Part shown: piece by piece, positions 1-7,555 of the stretch | How positions within the stretch are numbered: the stretch's first letter is position 1 | Layout: the number at the start of each line of letters is the position of its first letter | Assembly: GCA_046349615.1 (NCBI GenBank) | Contig: JAXMBZ010000013.1 | Location: 85,704 to 149,703, forward strand | Origin: JADJNY01 sp046349615 | GTDB lineage: Bacteria > Planctomycetota > UBA1135 > GCA-002686595 | Direction: 5' to 3' | Length of the DNA stretch: 64,000 nucleotides | The notes under the pieces: generated by a model | Databases searched by the model: none | Seen by the model: only the letters and a program-made list of their open reading frames with translations | What the model was told of the DNA's origin: nothing | Position numbers and translations under genes: made by a program

Positions 1-178
1 CCGTCGACCCCGTACGTTCGCGCTCGATCAACGCGGCGAGGGCTTCTTCGCGGTGCGTTTCGTCGAGGGCGTCACCGGCGACGAGGTTGTCGACGACCTC
101 GGCGAGGGCGTCCTCCTTCTTCGCGGCCTTGATCCGCACGCTGCAGCACTTGGGCTTGAACTGCTTCCAGAAATGCAT
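1..178 (-). CDS. PTS EIIA / PtsN-like protein (N-terminal part only)
   Basis: The gene begins at an ATG at 178 and runs off the left edge of the window, leaving 59 codons. The visible protein starts MHFWKQFKPKCC and ends EEALAALIERERTGST. That ending matches the conserved stretch before the active-site histidine of nitrogen-type EIIA domains (aileRE..gsTgig..iAiPH); the histidine itself lies outside the window. A GGAG sequence lies about 10 nt before the ATG. The gene follows hpf, as ptsN does in many bacteria, which points to a regulatory rather than sugar-transport role. Family assignment is good; exact subfamily cannot be judged from this fragment. Confidence 0.7.
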   Translation of the reverse strand, partial: MHFWKQFKPKCCSVRIKAAKKEDALAEVVDNLVAGDALDETHREEALAALIERERTGST

Positions 179-306
179 CGGGCCGGCTCCGGTCGGGAGG
201 ACGAGCGCGAGCAGGATACCACCTGAAACGCGTTCCCGCAGGGGCGGAAACGACTCGGAGCGACGCACGAGTCGCGCACGGTCGACTCACGCCCCTCCGG
301 AGGAGA

Positions 307-621
307 TCAGGCGTGCCGGTTCTCGCGGCGCCGCTCCTGCGTGTGCTTCTGGTGGTGCTTCTTGAGCAGGCTCTCCATGCCCGAGAAGGCCTCTTCGATC
401 GCCGTCGTGAACGCCTCGGAGCGCGCATCGAACACGAGGACCGCACCGTGCCCCGCGTTTGCGACGATCTCGACTCGGTGCTCTTCGTTCTGACGCTCGA
501 GCAGGGCGCGCACGGAGACGAGGCGCTCGTGGAACTTCGAGAGGCGCTCGAGGCGACCTTCGATCTGCTCGCGGACTTGGGCGGGGTAGTCGTGATGGAG
601 GATCGAGACCTGGGTCTGCAT
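307..621 (-). CDS. hpf: Ribosome hibernation promoting factor, short form
   Basis: This 104-residue protein belongs to the HPF/YfiA family (sigma-54 modulation protein fold), which binds the 30S decoding centre and silences ribosomes in slow growth. The pattern fits: MQTQVSIL at the start, a central helix with basic residues (EGRLERLSKFHERL), the strand EHRVEIVANAGHG, and a His/Arg-rich tail (KKHHQKHTQERRR). It lacks the C-terminal dimerisation domain of long HPFs, so it is a short form. The ATG at 621 is chosen because a GGAG lies just upstream and the domain begins there. It is co-directional with the ptsN-like gene, 128 bp further on. Confidence 0.88.
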   Translation of the reverse strand: MQTQVSILHHDYPAQVREQIEGRLERLSKFHERLVSVRALLERQNEEHRVEIVANAGHGAVLVFDARSEAFTTAIEEAFSGMESLLKKHHQKHTQERRRENRHA

Positions 622-957
622 GAAGAGCTCCGGGACCCCGTCGGGATCCCTCGCGAGGTTGAAGAATCGAGTCCACCGCAGCGTCGCGGAGACTCCGACG
701 AGGCGCTCCGCCGTGCGAGCCGACCGAAGGAACTTCCGGTTCGGCTGCCTTTCTCCGGGCCGTCGTACCCGCGGCGAACGGCCCCGACACGCTGGGTGTT
801 GCGGGGGTGCGCGACGGGGATCCGTCTCGGTCCGTCCAAAGTGGGGCGGGGCCATCGATCGGTCAAGTGGGCGTGCTCCTGCCGGAGCACCTTCCCGCCT
901 CTTTTCGGCCGAGCACCGGGCCGCACGAAAGTCGGACCCCGAGTCCGCACCCGCGAA
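622..957. other. Gene-free stretch between truA and hpf
   Basis: No credible gene is seen in these 336 bp. The one clear structure is a perfect 7-bp inverted repeat with a 4-nt loop at 873-890 (GTGCTCC, TGCC, GGAGCAC), about 70 bp past the truA stop on the minus strand. It has no T-run behind it. It may end the dnaX-ybaB-recR-truA transcript, and the rest probably holds the hpf promoter, which I could not pick out. Confidence 0.4.
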
Positions 958-1767
958 TCAGCGCCGCGACCCGCCGTCGAACAGACCGGGAGCGCCGGCC
1001 CCGTGCGCATCCGGCCCGCGGAAGAGGACCTCGGGATAGCGAACGGAGAGCAGGTAGAGGCCGCAGGCCGGGGCGGTCGGTCCCGCGGCGTCGCGGTCCC
1101 CCGTCGCGAGCGCCCGCTCCACGTCCGTCAGGGCGAGCTTCCCGCGCCCCACGTCGAGCAGCGTGCCGACGAGGTTCCGGACCATGTTGTAGAGGAAGCC
1201 GTCCGCCTGCGCGACGATCGCGAACCCGCGGCGGCGCGCGACGATGCGGAGGTGGTGCAGCGTGCGCACGGTCGTCGCGCGCGGCGAGCCCGTGTTCCCG
1301 AACGCCTTGAAGTCGTGCTGGCCGCGGAGGATCGACGCGGCTGCGCGCATGGGCTCGAGGTCGAGCGGCCACGAGACCCAGTGCGCATGCGCGCGGCCGA
1401 TCGGCGGCCGGAAGCGGCTCGTCGCCACGACGTACGCGTACCGCTTCGAACGCGCGTCGAAGCGCGCGTGGAAGTCGTCGCGACACGTCTCCGCGCGCTC
1501 GACGACGACGCCCTCGTCGACGTGGGCGTTCAACGCGTGTCGCAACCGATCGTCCGTGAGCCGCGTGTCGACGTGGAAGTGGGCGACCTGTCCGCGCGCG
1601 TGCACGCCGGTGTCCGTGCGGCCCGCGCCGTGCACGACGACGGCGTCGCCCGTGAGCGCGAGGAGCGCGTCCTCGAGCGCCTGTTGAACGGACGGAAAGC
1701 CGTCCTGGCGCTGCCACCCGAAGAAGCGCGAGCCGTCGTAGGCGACACGGATGCGGACGTTGCGCAT
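958..1767 (-). CDS. truA: tRNA pseudouridine(38-40) synthase TruA
   Basis: TruA converts uridines 38, 39 and 40 in the anticodon arm of many tRNAs to pseudouridine. The 269-residue protein has the family's start (RIRVAYDGSRFFGWQRQ), the catalytic motif GRTDTGVHA with the nucleophile Asp52, the central FKAFGNTGS region and the C-terminal FLYNMVRNLVGTLLDVGRGK motif. Length is normal. It lies 7 bp after recR, so it is probably the last gene of the dnaX-ybaB-recR-truA transcript. The final 30 residues are Gly/Ala-rich and not conserved. Confidence 0.95.
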   Translation of the reverse strand: MRNVRIRVAYDGSRFFGWQRQDGFPSVQQALEDALLALTGDAVVVHGAGRTDTGVHARGQVAHFHVDTRLTDDRLRHALNAHVDEGVVVERAETCRDDFHARFDARSKRYAYVVATSRFRPPIGRAHAHWVSWPLDLEPMRAAASILRGQHDFKAFGNTGSPRATTVRTLHHLRIVARRRGFAIVAQADGFLYNMVRNLVGTLLDVGRGKLALTDVERALATGDRDAAGPTAPACGLYLLSVRYPEVLFRGPDAHGAGAPGLFDGGSRR

Positions 1768-1774
1768 GCGCGGA

Positions 1775-2383
1775 TCAGCGGCGGCGCACGGGGCGCCGGC
1801 CCGCGAGCGCGTCCTCGAGCACGCCCTTGTGCAGGTACTCGATCGCGCTGCCCGACGGGAGCCCGCGCGCGAGGCGTGTGACGACCAGCTCGGGGCGGCC
1901 GAGCGACTCGAGCGCCTCGAGCACGAGCAGCGCCGTCGCCTCGCCTTCCGCGTCGGGATCGGTCGCGAGGATCACTTCGGCCACGTCGCCGCCGCGCACG
2001 CGCTCGACGAGGCGCGCGAGCGTCAGGTGACCGGCCTCCGTCCCGTCGGCGGGGTTGTACGCGCCCATCAGCACGTGATAGCGGCCGCGGAACGCGCCCG
2101 AACGCTCGAGCGCCTCGACGTGCCGCGGCTCCTCGACGACGCAGACGACGCGCGGATCGCGCTTCTCGTCGCCGCAGATCGCGCACGGGTCCTCGTCGGC
2201 GACGTTGCAGCAGACCGAGCAGCGCCGCGTTCGCAGGAGGGCGTCGTCGATCGCACGGGCGAGGTCGCGCGCGCGCGGCTCGCGCAGCACGTGGAACGCG
2301 AGACGCTCCGCGCTGCGCCGCCCGATGCCGGGGAAGCGCTCGAACGCCTGCACGAGCGCCTCCAGCGGTTCGGGGTACGCCAC
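1775..2383 (-). CDS. recR: Recombination mediator protein RecR
   Basis: RecR acts with RecF and RecO to load RecA on gapped DNA. The 202 residues show the helix-hairpin-helix region (FPGIGRRSAERLAFH), a four-cysteine zinc finger (Cys55, Cys58, Cys67, Cys70), the Toprim domain with EVILATDPDAEGEATA, and the C-terminal GLPSGSAIEY motif. The start codon is GTG. It lies 13 bp after ybaB, the order dnaX-ybaB-recR that is very widely conserved in bacteria. Confidence 0.96.
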   Translation of the reverse strand: MAYPEPLEALVQAFERFPGIGRRSAERLAFHVLREPRARDLARAIDDALLRTRRCSVCCNVADEDPCAICGDEKRDPRVVCVVEEPRHVEALERSGAFRGRYHVLMGAYNPADGTEAGHLTLARLVERVRGGDVAEVILATDPDAEGEATALLVLEALESLGRPELVVTRLARGLPSGSAIEYLHKGVLEDALAGRRPVRRR

Positions 2384-2396
2384 GTTCGCCTCCGCG

Positions 2397-2726
2397 TCAG
2401 AAGAGCCCGGGCAGGTTGAGCCCGCCCGTCACGCGCGCCATGCGCTCGCGGTTCTTCTCGTTCGCCTTCGTGATCGCGTCGCGCGCGGCGACGAGCACGA
2501 GGTCCTCGATCAGCGCGGCGTCGCCGCCCTGCAACGCGTCGGGGCGGATCGAGACGCGCACGATCATCCCTTCGCCGTTCGCATCGATGCGCACCGCGCC
2601 GCCTCCGGACGTGCCGGAGACGACCAACGATCGCAACTCCTCGCGCGCGCGGTTCATCTCCGCGTGCATCTGCTGGGCCTGCTTGAGCAGGTTCCCCATG
2701 TCGCCGAACGAACCGGATCCGCTCAT
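2397..2726 (-). CDS. ybaB: YbaB/EbfC nucleoid-associated protein
   Basis: A 109-residue member of the YbaB/EbfC family, small DNA-binding proteins that coat the nucleoid. Visible are the opening helix (MGNLLKQAQQMHAEMNRAREEL), the core GGGAVRIDANGEGMIVRVSI and the ending with NLPGLF. Its ATG overlaps the dnaX stop in an ATGA arrangement, so translation of the two is probably coupled. Between dnaX and recR, this is the standard place for the gene. Confidence 0.93.
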   Translation of the reverse strand: MSGSGSFGDMGNLLKQAQQMHAEMNRAREELRSLVVSGTSGGGAVRIDANGEGMIVRVSIRPDALQGGDAALIEDLVLVAARDAITKANEKNRERMARVTGGLNLPGLF

Positions 2727-4585
2727 GCGTCGTCCTCGATGCGGCCGCCGAAGAGCTCGGTGACCTTGTCCGTGAAGGGGTCCTTGGGCGCGCGCGGCGG
2801 CGGCTCCGCGTCCGCGAAACGCACCTCGATCTCGCGGCCGAGCACGCGCGCGAACGCGGCGGAGCAGGCCTTCTTGTTGCGCGGTTCGCCGAGGAGAACG
2901 CGCTCCTCCGGCCGCAGGTTGCCGCAGCGAACGAGCGCGTGCCTCGCGCCGAGTTCGACGAGCCGGCCGCGCGCGCGCAGCAACTCAGCGAGCGACGTGG
3001 TGTTTCCCGCCAGCTCCGCGAGCACGCGCTTCCAAGCCTCGGCCGCGTCCGCGGGCGGCGGGCCGGACGGCGCGACGGCACGCGGCGGAGCGGAGAACGC
3101 GGCGCCCGGCGCGCCGGAACGCGGTGCCGCGACGGCGGCCGACGGCGGCGTCGGATCGCGTCGCGCGAACTGCGCCGCCGGCGCGGCGGGGAACGCGCGC
3201 TCGCTCGACGCCGGCGCCGCCGTGGGCGCGCCGAAGGACGCGCGCGGAGTCGACTCCGCGACGGGAGCGCTCGCGGCGAACGACGGCCGCGAAGGCGGAT
3301 CGTTGGGCGCGGAGAACGACGCGCGGGGTGCGGACTCGGCGGCCGCCGGCGACGTCGGACGCGGCGCGGGGTCGGCCGACGGCGAGAACGACGGACGAGC
3401 GACGGTCTCCGCCGGCGCCGCGCGCGGCGTGGACGCGCCGCCGCGAGCGAGACGCTCCTCGAGAGCGAGGAGTCGCTCGGTGAGTTCCGCGAGCGACCAG
3501 CTCGTCTCCGCGCGCGCGAGCGCGAGGAGCGCGCTCTCGAGCACGACGCGCGCGTGCGTCGGCACGAGCCGCATGCGCTCGCGCGCGGCGAGCAACTCCT
3601 CCATCCAGAGCTGGAGCCGCTCGGAGCCGAGGCGTTGCGCGCGTTCGGCGAGCTTCGCCCGCAGCGCGCTCGTCGCCTCGACGAACGGCGCGTCGCGGCC
3701 GCAGAGACCGATCACGAGCATCGCGCGCACGTGCTCGAGCAGACCGCCGCAGAGATCGACCTCGCTCCCGCGCGTCTCCGGGAGGAGCGCGAGCGCGGCG
3801 GCCGCGTCGTGGCGCTCGAGCGCGTCGCAGAGCGCCTCGAACTCCTCCGCACCGCCCGCACCGGACAGGCGCTCGACGTCCGCGAGCGTCGGCTTCGAGC
3901 CGGCGAGCGAGAGCAGTTGATCCGTGTTCGAGAGCGCGTCACGCAGACCGCCGCGTGCACGCCGCGCGAGTTCCGCCGCGACGCCGGGCTCGGCCTGGAT
4001 CCCCTCGCGCGCGAAGACCCACTCGAGGCGCTCGGCGATCTGCTGCTCGGAGAGCGGCGAGAGCTGGACGATCTGACAGCGCGAGCGGATCGTCGCGAGG
4101 ATCTTGTCGGGCTCGGTGGTCGCGAGGAAGAACTTGACGTGCGCCGGCGGCTCCTCGAGGGTCTTCAGGAGCGCGTTCGACGCCTCCTTCGTGAGCATGT
4201 GCGCTTCGTCGAGGATGTACACCTTGAACCGCGCGCGCATCGGTGCGTAGGCGACCTGCGCGAGGAGCTCGCGCACGTCGTCGATGCGGCGGTTGCTCGC
4301 GGCGTCGAGCTCGATCAGGTCGGCCTCGGCGTTCGCGTCCGCGGCGCGGCAGCGCTCGCACTCTCCGCACGGGTCCGTCGTCGGGCCCTTCTCGCAGTTG
4401 AGCGCCTTCGCGAAGATGCGCGCCGACGTCGTCTTGCCCGTGCCGCGCGGACCGTGGAAGAGGTAGGCGTGCGCGACGCGGCCCTCGGCGATCGCGCCCT
4501 TGAGCGTGTTCGCCGCGACCTCCTGGCCCACCATGTCGGCGAAGGTGCGCGGGCGGTACTTGCGTGCGAGGACGAGGTAGGACAT
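2723..4585 (-). CDS. dnaX: DNA polymerase III subunit tau/gamma
   Basis: The clamp-loader ATPase, 620 residues. The N-terminal domain starts MSYLVLARKYRPRTFADMVG; Walker A is GPRGTGKT at 45-52; the zinc module uses Cys64, Cys73, Cys76 and Cys79; DEAH is at 126-129; a sensor/SRC arginine-finger region follows near 155-170. Residues of roughly 370-500 form an Ala/Pro/Ser-rich linker before a tau-like C-terminal domain. The reading frame stays open upstream to 5056 only because it crosses tandem repeats; the ATG at 4585 is the family start. No Shine-Dalgarno is seen there, and a -10-like TACACT (4595-4600) ends 9 nt before the ATG, so the mRNA may be leaderless. I see no A-rich slippery site for a gamma frameshift. 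Confidence 0.95.
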   Translation of the reverse strand: MSYLVLARKYRPRTFADMVGQEVAANTLKGAIAEGRVAHAYLFHGPRGTGKTTSARIFAKALNCEKGPTTDPCGECERCRAADANAEADLIELDAASNRRIDDVRELLAQVAYAPMRARFKVYILDEAHMLTKEASNALLKTLEEPPAHVKFFLATTEPDKILATIRSRCQIVQLSPLSEQQIAERLEWVFAREGIQAEPGVAAELARRARGGLRDALSNTDQLLSLAGSKPTLADVERLSGAGGAEEFEALCDALERHDAAAALALLPETRGSEVDLCGGLLEHVRAMLVIGLCGRDAPFVEATSALRAKLAERAQRLGSERLQLWMEELLAARERMRLVPTHARVVLESALLALARAETSWSLAELTERLLALEERLARGGASTPRAAPAETVARPSFSPSADPAPRPTSPAAAESAPRASFSAPNDPPSRPSFAASAPVAESTPRASFGAPTAAPASSERAFPAAPAAQFARRDPTPPSAAVAAPRSGAPGAAFSAPPRAVAPSGPPPADAAEAWKRVLAELAGNTTSLAELLRARGRLVELGARHALVRCGNLRPEERVLLGEPRNKKACSAAFARVLGREIEVRFADAEPPPRAPKDPFTDKVTELFGGRIEDDA

Positions 4586-4720
4586 CGCGCGGTCAGTGTA
4601 ACGCGAGCATCCGCCGCGACGCCGTGGCAAGTCGGCGCGAGCGAGCACGCTCGAGAGCGACGACGAAGCGTGCGAAGCATGCGCGCTCATCGCAACGCGG
4701 ATCCGCGGTTCGAGGAGGGG

Positions 4721-4988
4721 CTCGAAGGCCTTCGAGCGGGCCCGGTTTCTGCGCCCGATGGACCGGTGCGCGGAGGACGTCCAATGCCTTCGAGTGGGCC
4801 CGGTTTCCGCGCCCGATGGAGCGGTGCGCGGAGAAACGCCAATGCCTTCGAGTGGGCCCGGTTTCCGCGCTCGAGAAGAACGGTGCGCGGAGAACGTCCA
4901 ATGCCTTCGAGTGGGCCCGGTTTCCGCGCCCGAGAAGACCGGTGCGCGGAGAACGTCCAATGCCTTCGAGTGGGCCCGGTTTCCGCGC
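4721..4988. repeat. Tandem 58-59 bp repeats, REP-like, before dnaX
   Basis: Copies of a core that begins GCCTTCGAGTGGGCCCGGTT start at 4728, 4786, 4844, 4903 and 4962, giving four full units of 58, 58, 59 and 59 bp and a 27-bp partial copy. Each unit carries the inverted pair GCGCGGA / TCCGCGC, so each can fold into a hairpin. The array starts in a 16-bp perfect palindrome (CTCGAAGGCCTTCGAG, 4721-4736), and a diverged inverted copy of the core lies at about 5060-5081. The units are too uniform and too GC-rich to be CRISPR, and no spacers exist. The whole stretch 4586-5192 otherwise holds no gene. Confidence 0.85.
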
Positions 4989-5192
4989 ACCTGGGCCGTG
5001 GATCTTAGGGCTGCTCCGTTCCCGGCCTGACCCGGTTCGTTCTCGTCCCATTGCATGGGACCGGACCCACTCGAAGGCGTTGGTTGTCAGGGGAGCGCGC
5101 GGGGACGGCGAGGTCCGCGCGGTTCGCGGAGGGTTCGTCGTCCGCGAGGAAGGCGGTCGTGCGGAGCGTGGCTCGCGCTCGCTCGTCGAGGT

Positions 5193-5282
<90 letters not shown>

Positions 5283-5337
5283 AGGGACGTGCTCGTTGTC
5301 GCGCGCGCGACGGGCCGCGCTTGCGCGGCGGAGAAGG

Positions 5338-5427
<90 letters not shown>

Positions 5428-5515
5428 ACGTGTTCGTCGAGTCCCGCGCGAGTCGTCGAGGCGATCGGGAGCGAGCGCGCGCGCCCGGGATGGCCCCGAC
5501 GCGCGACACCTGCGC

Positions 5516-6037
5516 TCAACCGTCCGCCGCGTCCTCGCGGGAACCGTCGCGCTTCTTGCGAAAGAACGTCTGCAGGAGCTCGCGCGCCTCGTCGGCGCGC
5601 AGGCCCTCCGTGAATTCGACGCGATGGTTCGCGCGCGGGTGCGTGAGCACCTCTCCGAGCGACTGACAACCGCCGAACTTCGGGTCGCGCACCGCCCACA
5701 CCACGCGGGCGACGCGGGCGTGGACGAGCGCTCCGGCGCACATGAAACACGGCTCGACCGTCGTGTAGACGACCGCGCCGGGAAGCCGCATCGCGCGCAG
5801 GGACTGCGCGGCCGCGGAGAGCGCCAGGAGTTCGGCGTGCGCGGTGGGATCGCGCCGCGTCCGGGTCAGGTTGTGAGCGCTCGCCACGACCCGTCCATCG
5901 AGCACCACCACGGCGCCGATGGGGACCTCGTCCTCGCGCTCCGCCGCGCGCGCTTCCTCCAGCGCGAGGCCCATGAAGGTCCACTCGCTGTCCGGAGCGT
6001 GGTGCGCGGCCGGGGGCTCGTCGGGACGGGTTTCCAA
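5516..6037 (-). CDS. tadA: tRNA-specific adenosine deaminase TadA
   Basis: TadA deaminates A34 to inosine in tRNA-Arg(ACG). The cytidine-deaminase fold is clear in 173 residues: VPIGAVVV, the HAE motif (His67, Glu69, the proton shuttle), and PCFMC (Cys97, Cys100) for zinc. The C-terminal end FFRKKRDGSRE is a normal TadA tail. The open frame begins at a TTG; an internal ATG at 5974 would remove 21 residues, but the segment before it (DSEWTFMGLALEEA) resembles the normal N-terminal helix, so the longer form is preferred. The only tRNA known to need this enzyme, tRNA-Arg(ACG), lies about 90 bp upstream. Confidence 0.95.
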   Translation of the reverse strand: METRPDEPPAAHHAPDSEWTFMGLALEEARAAEREDEVPIGAVVVLDGRVVASAHNLTRTRRDPTAHAELLALSAAAQSLRAMRLPGAVVYTTVEPCFMCAGALVHARVARVVWAVRDPKFGGCQSLGEVLTHPRANHRVEFTEGLRADEARELLQTFFRKKRDGSREDAADG

Positions 6038-6129
6038 GGCGCTCGGGGCCGGTTTCAGAGCTCGAGAGCGGGCCGAGGCAGGCGCCTCGTTCCGGAACGC
6101 GCGCGGGTGCGCCTCGCTCCGGACTGTGT

Positions 6130-6206
6130 TGGTACACCCAAGTGGACTCGAACCACTAACCTTCTGATCCGTAGTCAGATGCTCTATCCAATTGAGCTAT
6201 GGGTGC
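6130..6206 (-). tRNA. tRNA-Arg(ACG)
   Basis: A complete tRNA with the anticodon loop CTACGGA (anticodon ACG), D arm TAGCTCAATTGGATAGAGC, T arm GGTTCGAGTCC and an encoded CCA. The acceptor stem has a G1-U72 wobble pair. A34 has to be converted to inosine by TadA for this tRNA to read CGU, CGC and CGA; tadA is the next gene downstream. On the other side, 6207-6480 is an intergenic stretch containing a perfect 6-bp inverted repeat at 6332-6345. Confidence 0.96.
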
Positions 6207-6445
6207 GCGGGGCGAAGGTTGTAGCCACGCGCGCGGGAGCTGTCAAGGAAGCGCGGGGCCAACCTGGGCTGGAGCGGAGCCCACGGAGTTGCCTCCCCCT
6301 GCCCCCCCACCCCGCGGACGGCGAACGGAAAGGGGACGGGTCCCCGGAGACACCCCGGCGGAGCGCGGTCCACGTCGCACGCGCCCCGGCTCCGCACGTC
6401 GGGGTTCGTGCGCCCGCTCGCGTCGCACCGCGCGTTGCAGCGCGC

Positions 6446-6473
6446 TTGGATTCGCGAGCACGACGGATACGCT
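6446..6473 (+). promoter_or_regulatory. Probable promoter of the carbamoyltransferase gene
   Basis: A -35-like TTGGAT (6446-6451) and a -10-like TACGCT (6468-6473) are separated by 16 bp. The start codon of the next gene follows only 7 nt after the -10, so transcription would begin at or next to the ATG and the mRNA would be leaderless. No Shine-Dalgarno is visible. The match is moderate. Confidence 0.45.
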
Positions 6474-6480
6474 CTGCGAC

Positions 6481-7494
6481 ATGGCCGAACGCGCTTCGAT
6501 CCAGCACCTCGTCAGCCTCCAGGACCTGAACGATCGCGAGCTCGAGGACCTCCTCGACCTCTCGCTGCGAATCAAGAAGCGCGCGGGTGCGTTCCGCCTC
6601 GAGGGCAAGAGCGTCGGCCTGCTCTTCTTCCGAGGGAGCCTGCGCACCCGCACGTCGTTCGAAGCCGCGATGCACCAGCTCGGCGGCCACGGGATCAACC
6701 TGACCGCGTCGTCGGACTTCTGGGAGCTCGAATCCCAGGAGGGCGCGCGCATGGACGGCAAGGCGCCCGAGCACGTGAAGGACGCGGCGCTCGTGCTCTC
6801 GCGCTACGTGAACGCGCTCGCGATCCGTCCCGCGCTCGCGGGGCAGTCGTGGGCGACGGATCGGCGCGACACCGTGATCAAGTCGTGGGCGGCGCACGCG
6901 CGCGTGCCCGTGATCAACATGGAGAGCGCGCTCTGGCACCCGCTGCAGGCGCTCGCCGACCTGATGACGATGCGCGAGCGGCTCGGTGAGCTCGCGGGCA
7001 AGGAGCTCGCGATCACGTGGACGAACTCCCCCACCGCGGCGACGCCTGCGGTGACGAATTCGCTGCTCCTCGCGGCGCTGCGCATGGGCATGAAGGTGCG
7101 CGTCGCGCATCCGTCAGGCTTCGACCTCGACGATCAGGTGCTCGGCGAAGCAGGGCGCCTCGCGGAGCAGAAGAAGACGAGTCTCGACGTCGGGATGAAC
7201 GCCGCCGAGGCCGTGAACGGCGCGCACGTCGTGTACGCGCGCTCGTGGATGTCGCTCGAGGACTACGGCAACCCGACGCTCGCCGCGAGCCGACGCTCAC
7301 GCGCGACGGGCTGGACGATCGACGAGGCGCTGATGAAGAAGGGCAAGAGCGCGCTCCTGATGCACGCGATGCCCGTGCGTCGCAACGTCGAGGTCACGGA
7401 CGAAGTGCTCGACGGCCCGCGCAGCCTCGTCTACGACCAGGCCGAGAACCGCCTGCACTCGCAGAAGGCGGTGCTCGTGACGCTCCTCCGCTGA
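6481..7494 (+). CDS. N-acetylornithine-type carbamoyltransferase
   Basis: A 337-residue transcarbamylase of arginine synthesis. It has the carbamoyl-phosphate loop as SLRTRTSF (about 53-60) where ordinary ornithine carbamoyltransferases have STRTR, and the later segments VINMESALWHPLQALADL, VVYARSW, HAMPVRRNVEVTD and AENRLHSQKA. These fit the branch that carbamoylates N-acetyl- or N-succinyl-ornithine (Xanthomonas ArgF' and Bacteroides types) rather than free ornithine. Which acyl group is used cannot be read here. The pathway would then deacylate after carbamoylation, not before. It stands alone, 61 bp before dnaE, with a probable leaderless promoter. Confidence 0.85.
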   Translation: MAERASIQHLVSLQDLNDRELEDLLDLSLRIKKRAGAFRLEGKSVGLLFFRGSLRTRTSFEAAMHQLGGHGINLTASSDFWELESQEGARMDGKAPEHVKDAALVLSRYVNALAIRPALAGQSWATDRRDTVIKSWAAHARVPVINMESALWHPLQALADLMTMRERLGELAGKELAITWTNSPTAATPAVTNSLLLAALRMGMKVRVAHPSGFDLDDQVLGEAGRLAEQKKTSLDVGMNAAEAVNGAHVVYARSWMSLEDYGNPTLAASRRSRATGWTIDEALMKKGKSALLMHAMPVRRNVEVTDEVLDGPRSLVYDQAENRLHSQKAVLVTLLR

Positions 7495-7521
7495 TCCTCC
7501 CTTCGCTCCTGATCCCGCACT

Positions 7522-7542
7522 CGATCGGTCGCCGACCGATCG
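7522..7542. other. Perfect 9-bp inverted repeat before dnaE
   Basis: CGATCGGTC (7522-7530) and GACCGATCG (7534-7542) pair perfectly around a 3-nt loop, 27 nt after the carbamoyltransferase stop and 13 nt before the dnaE ATG. There is no T-run. It could end the upstream transcript, act as an operator before dnaE, or reduce translation by lying close to the start. Confidence 0.5.
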
Positions 7543-7555
7543 CGAGGCCGCGTCG

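Noticed and set aside
2723..4585. Programmed frameshift in dnaX to make gamma
   Set aside because: No A- or T-run suitable as a slippery site is visible between the ATPase domain and the tail.
4721..4988. CRISPR array
   Set aside because: The whole 58-59 bp unit is repeated without unique spacers, and no cas genes are present.
2723..5056. An extended dnaX reading frame with 157 extra N-terminal residues
   Set aside because: The extra part is the translation of the tandem repeats and shows periodic peptide copies; the family starts at MSYLVLARKY.
4586..5192. SRP (4.5S) RNA gene next to dnaX, as in Bacillus
   Set aside because: I looked for the conserved GGAAG...GCAG core on both strands and found none; the region is filled by repeats.
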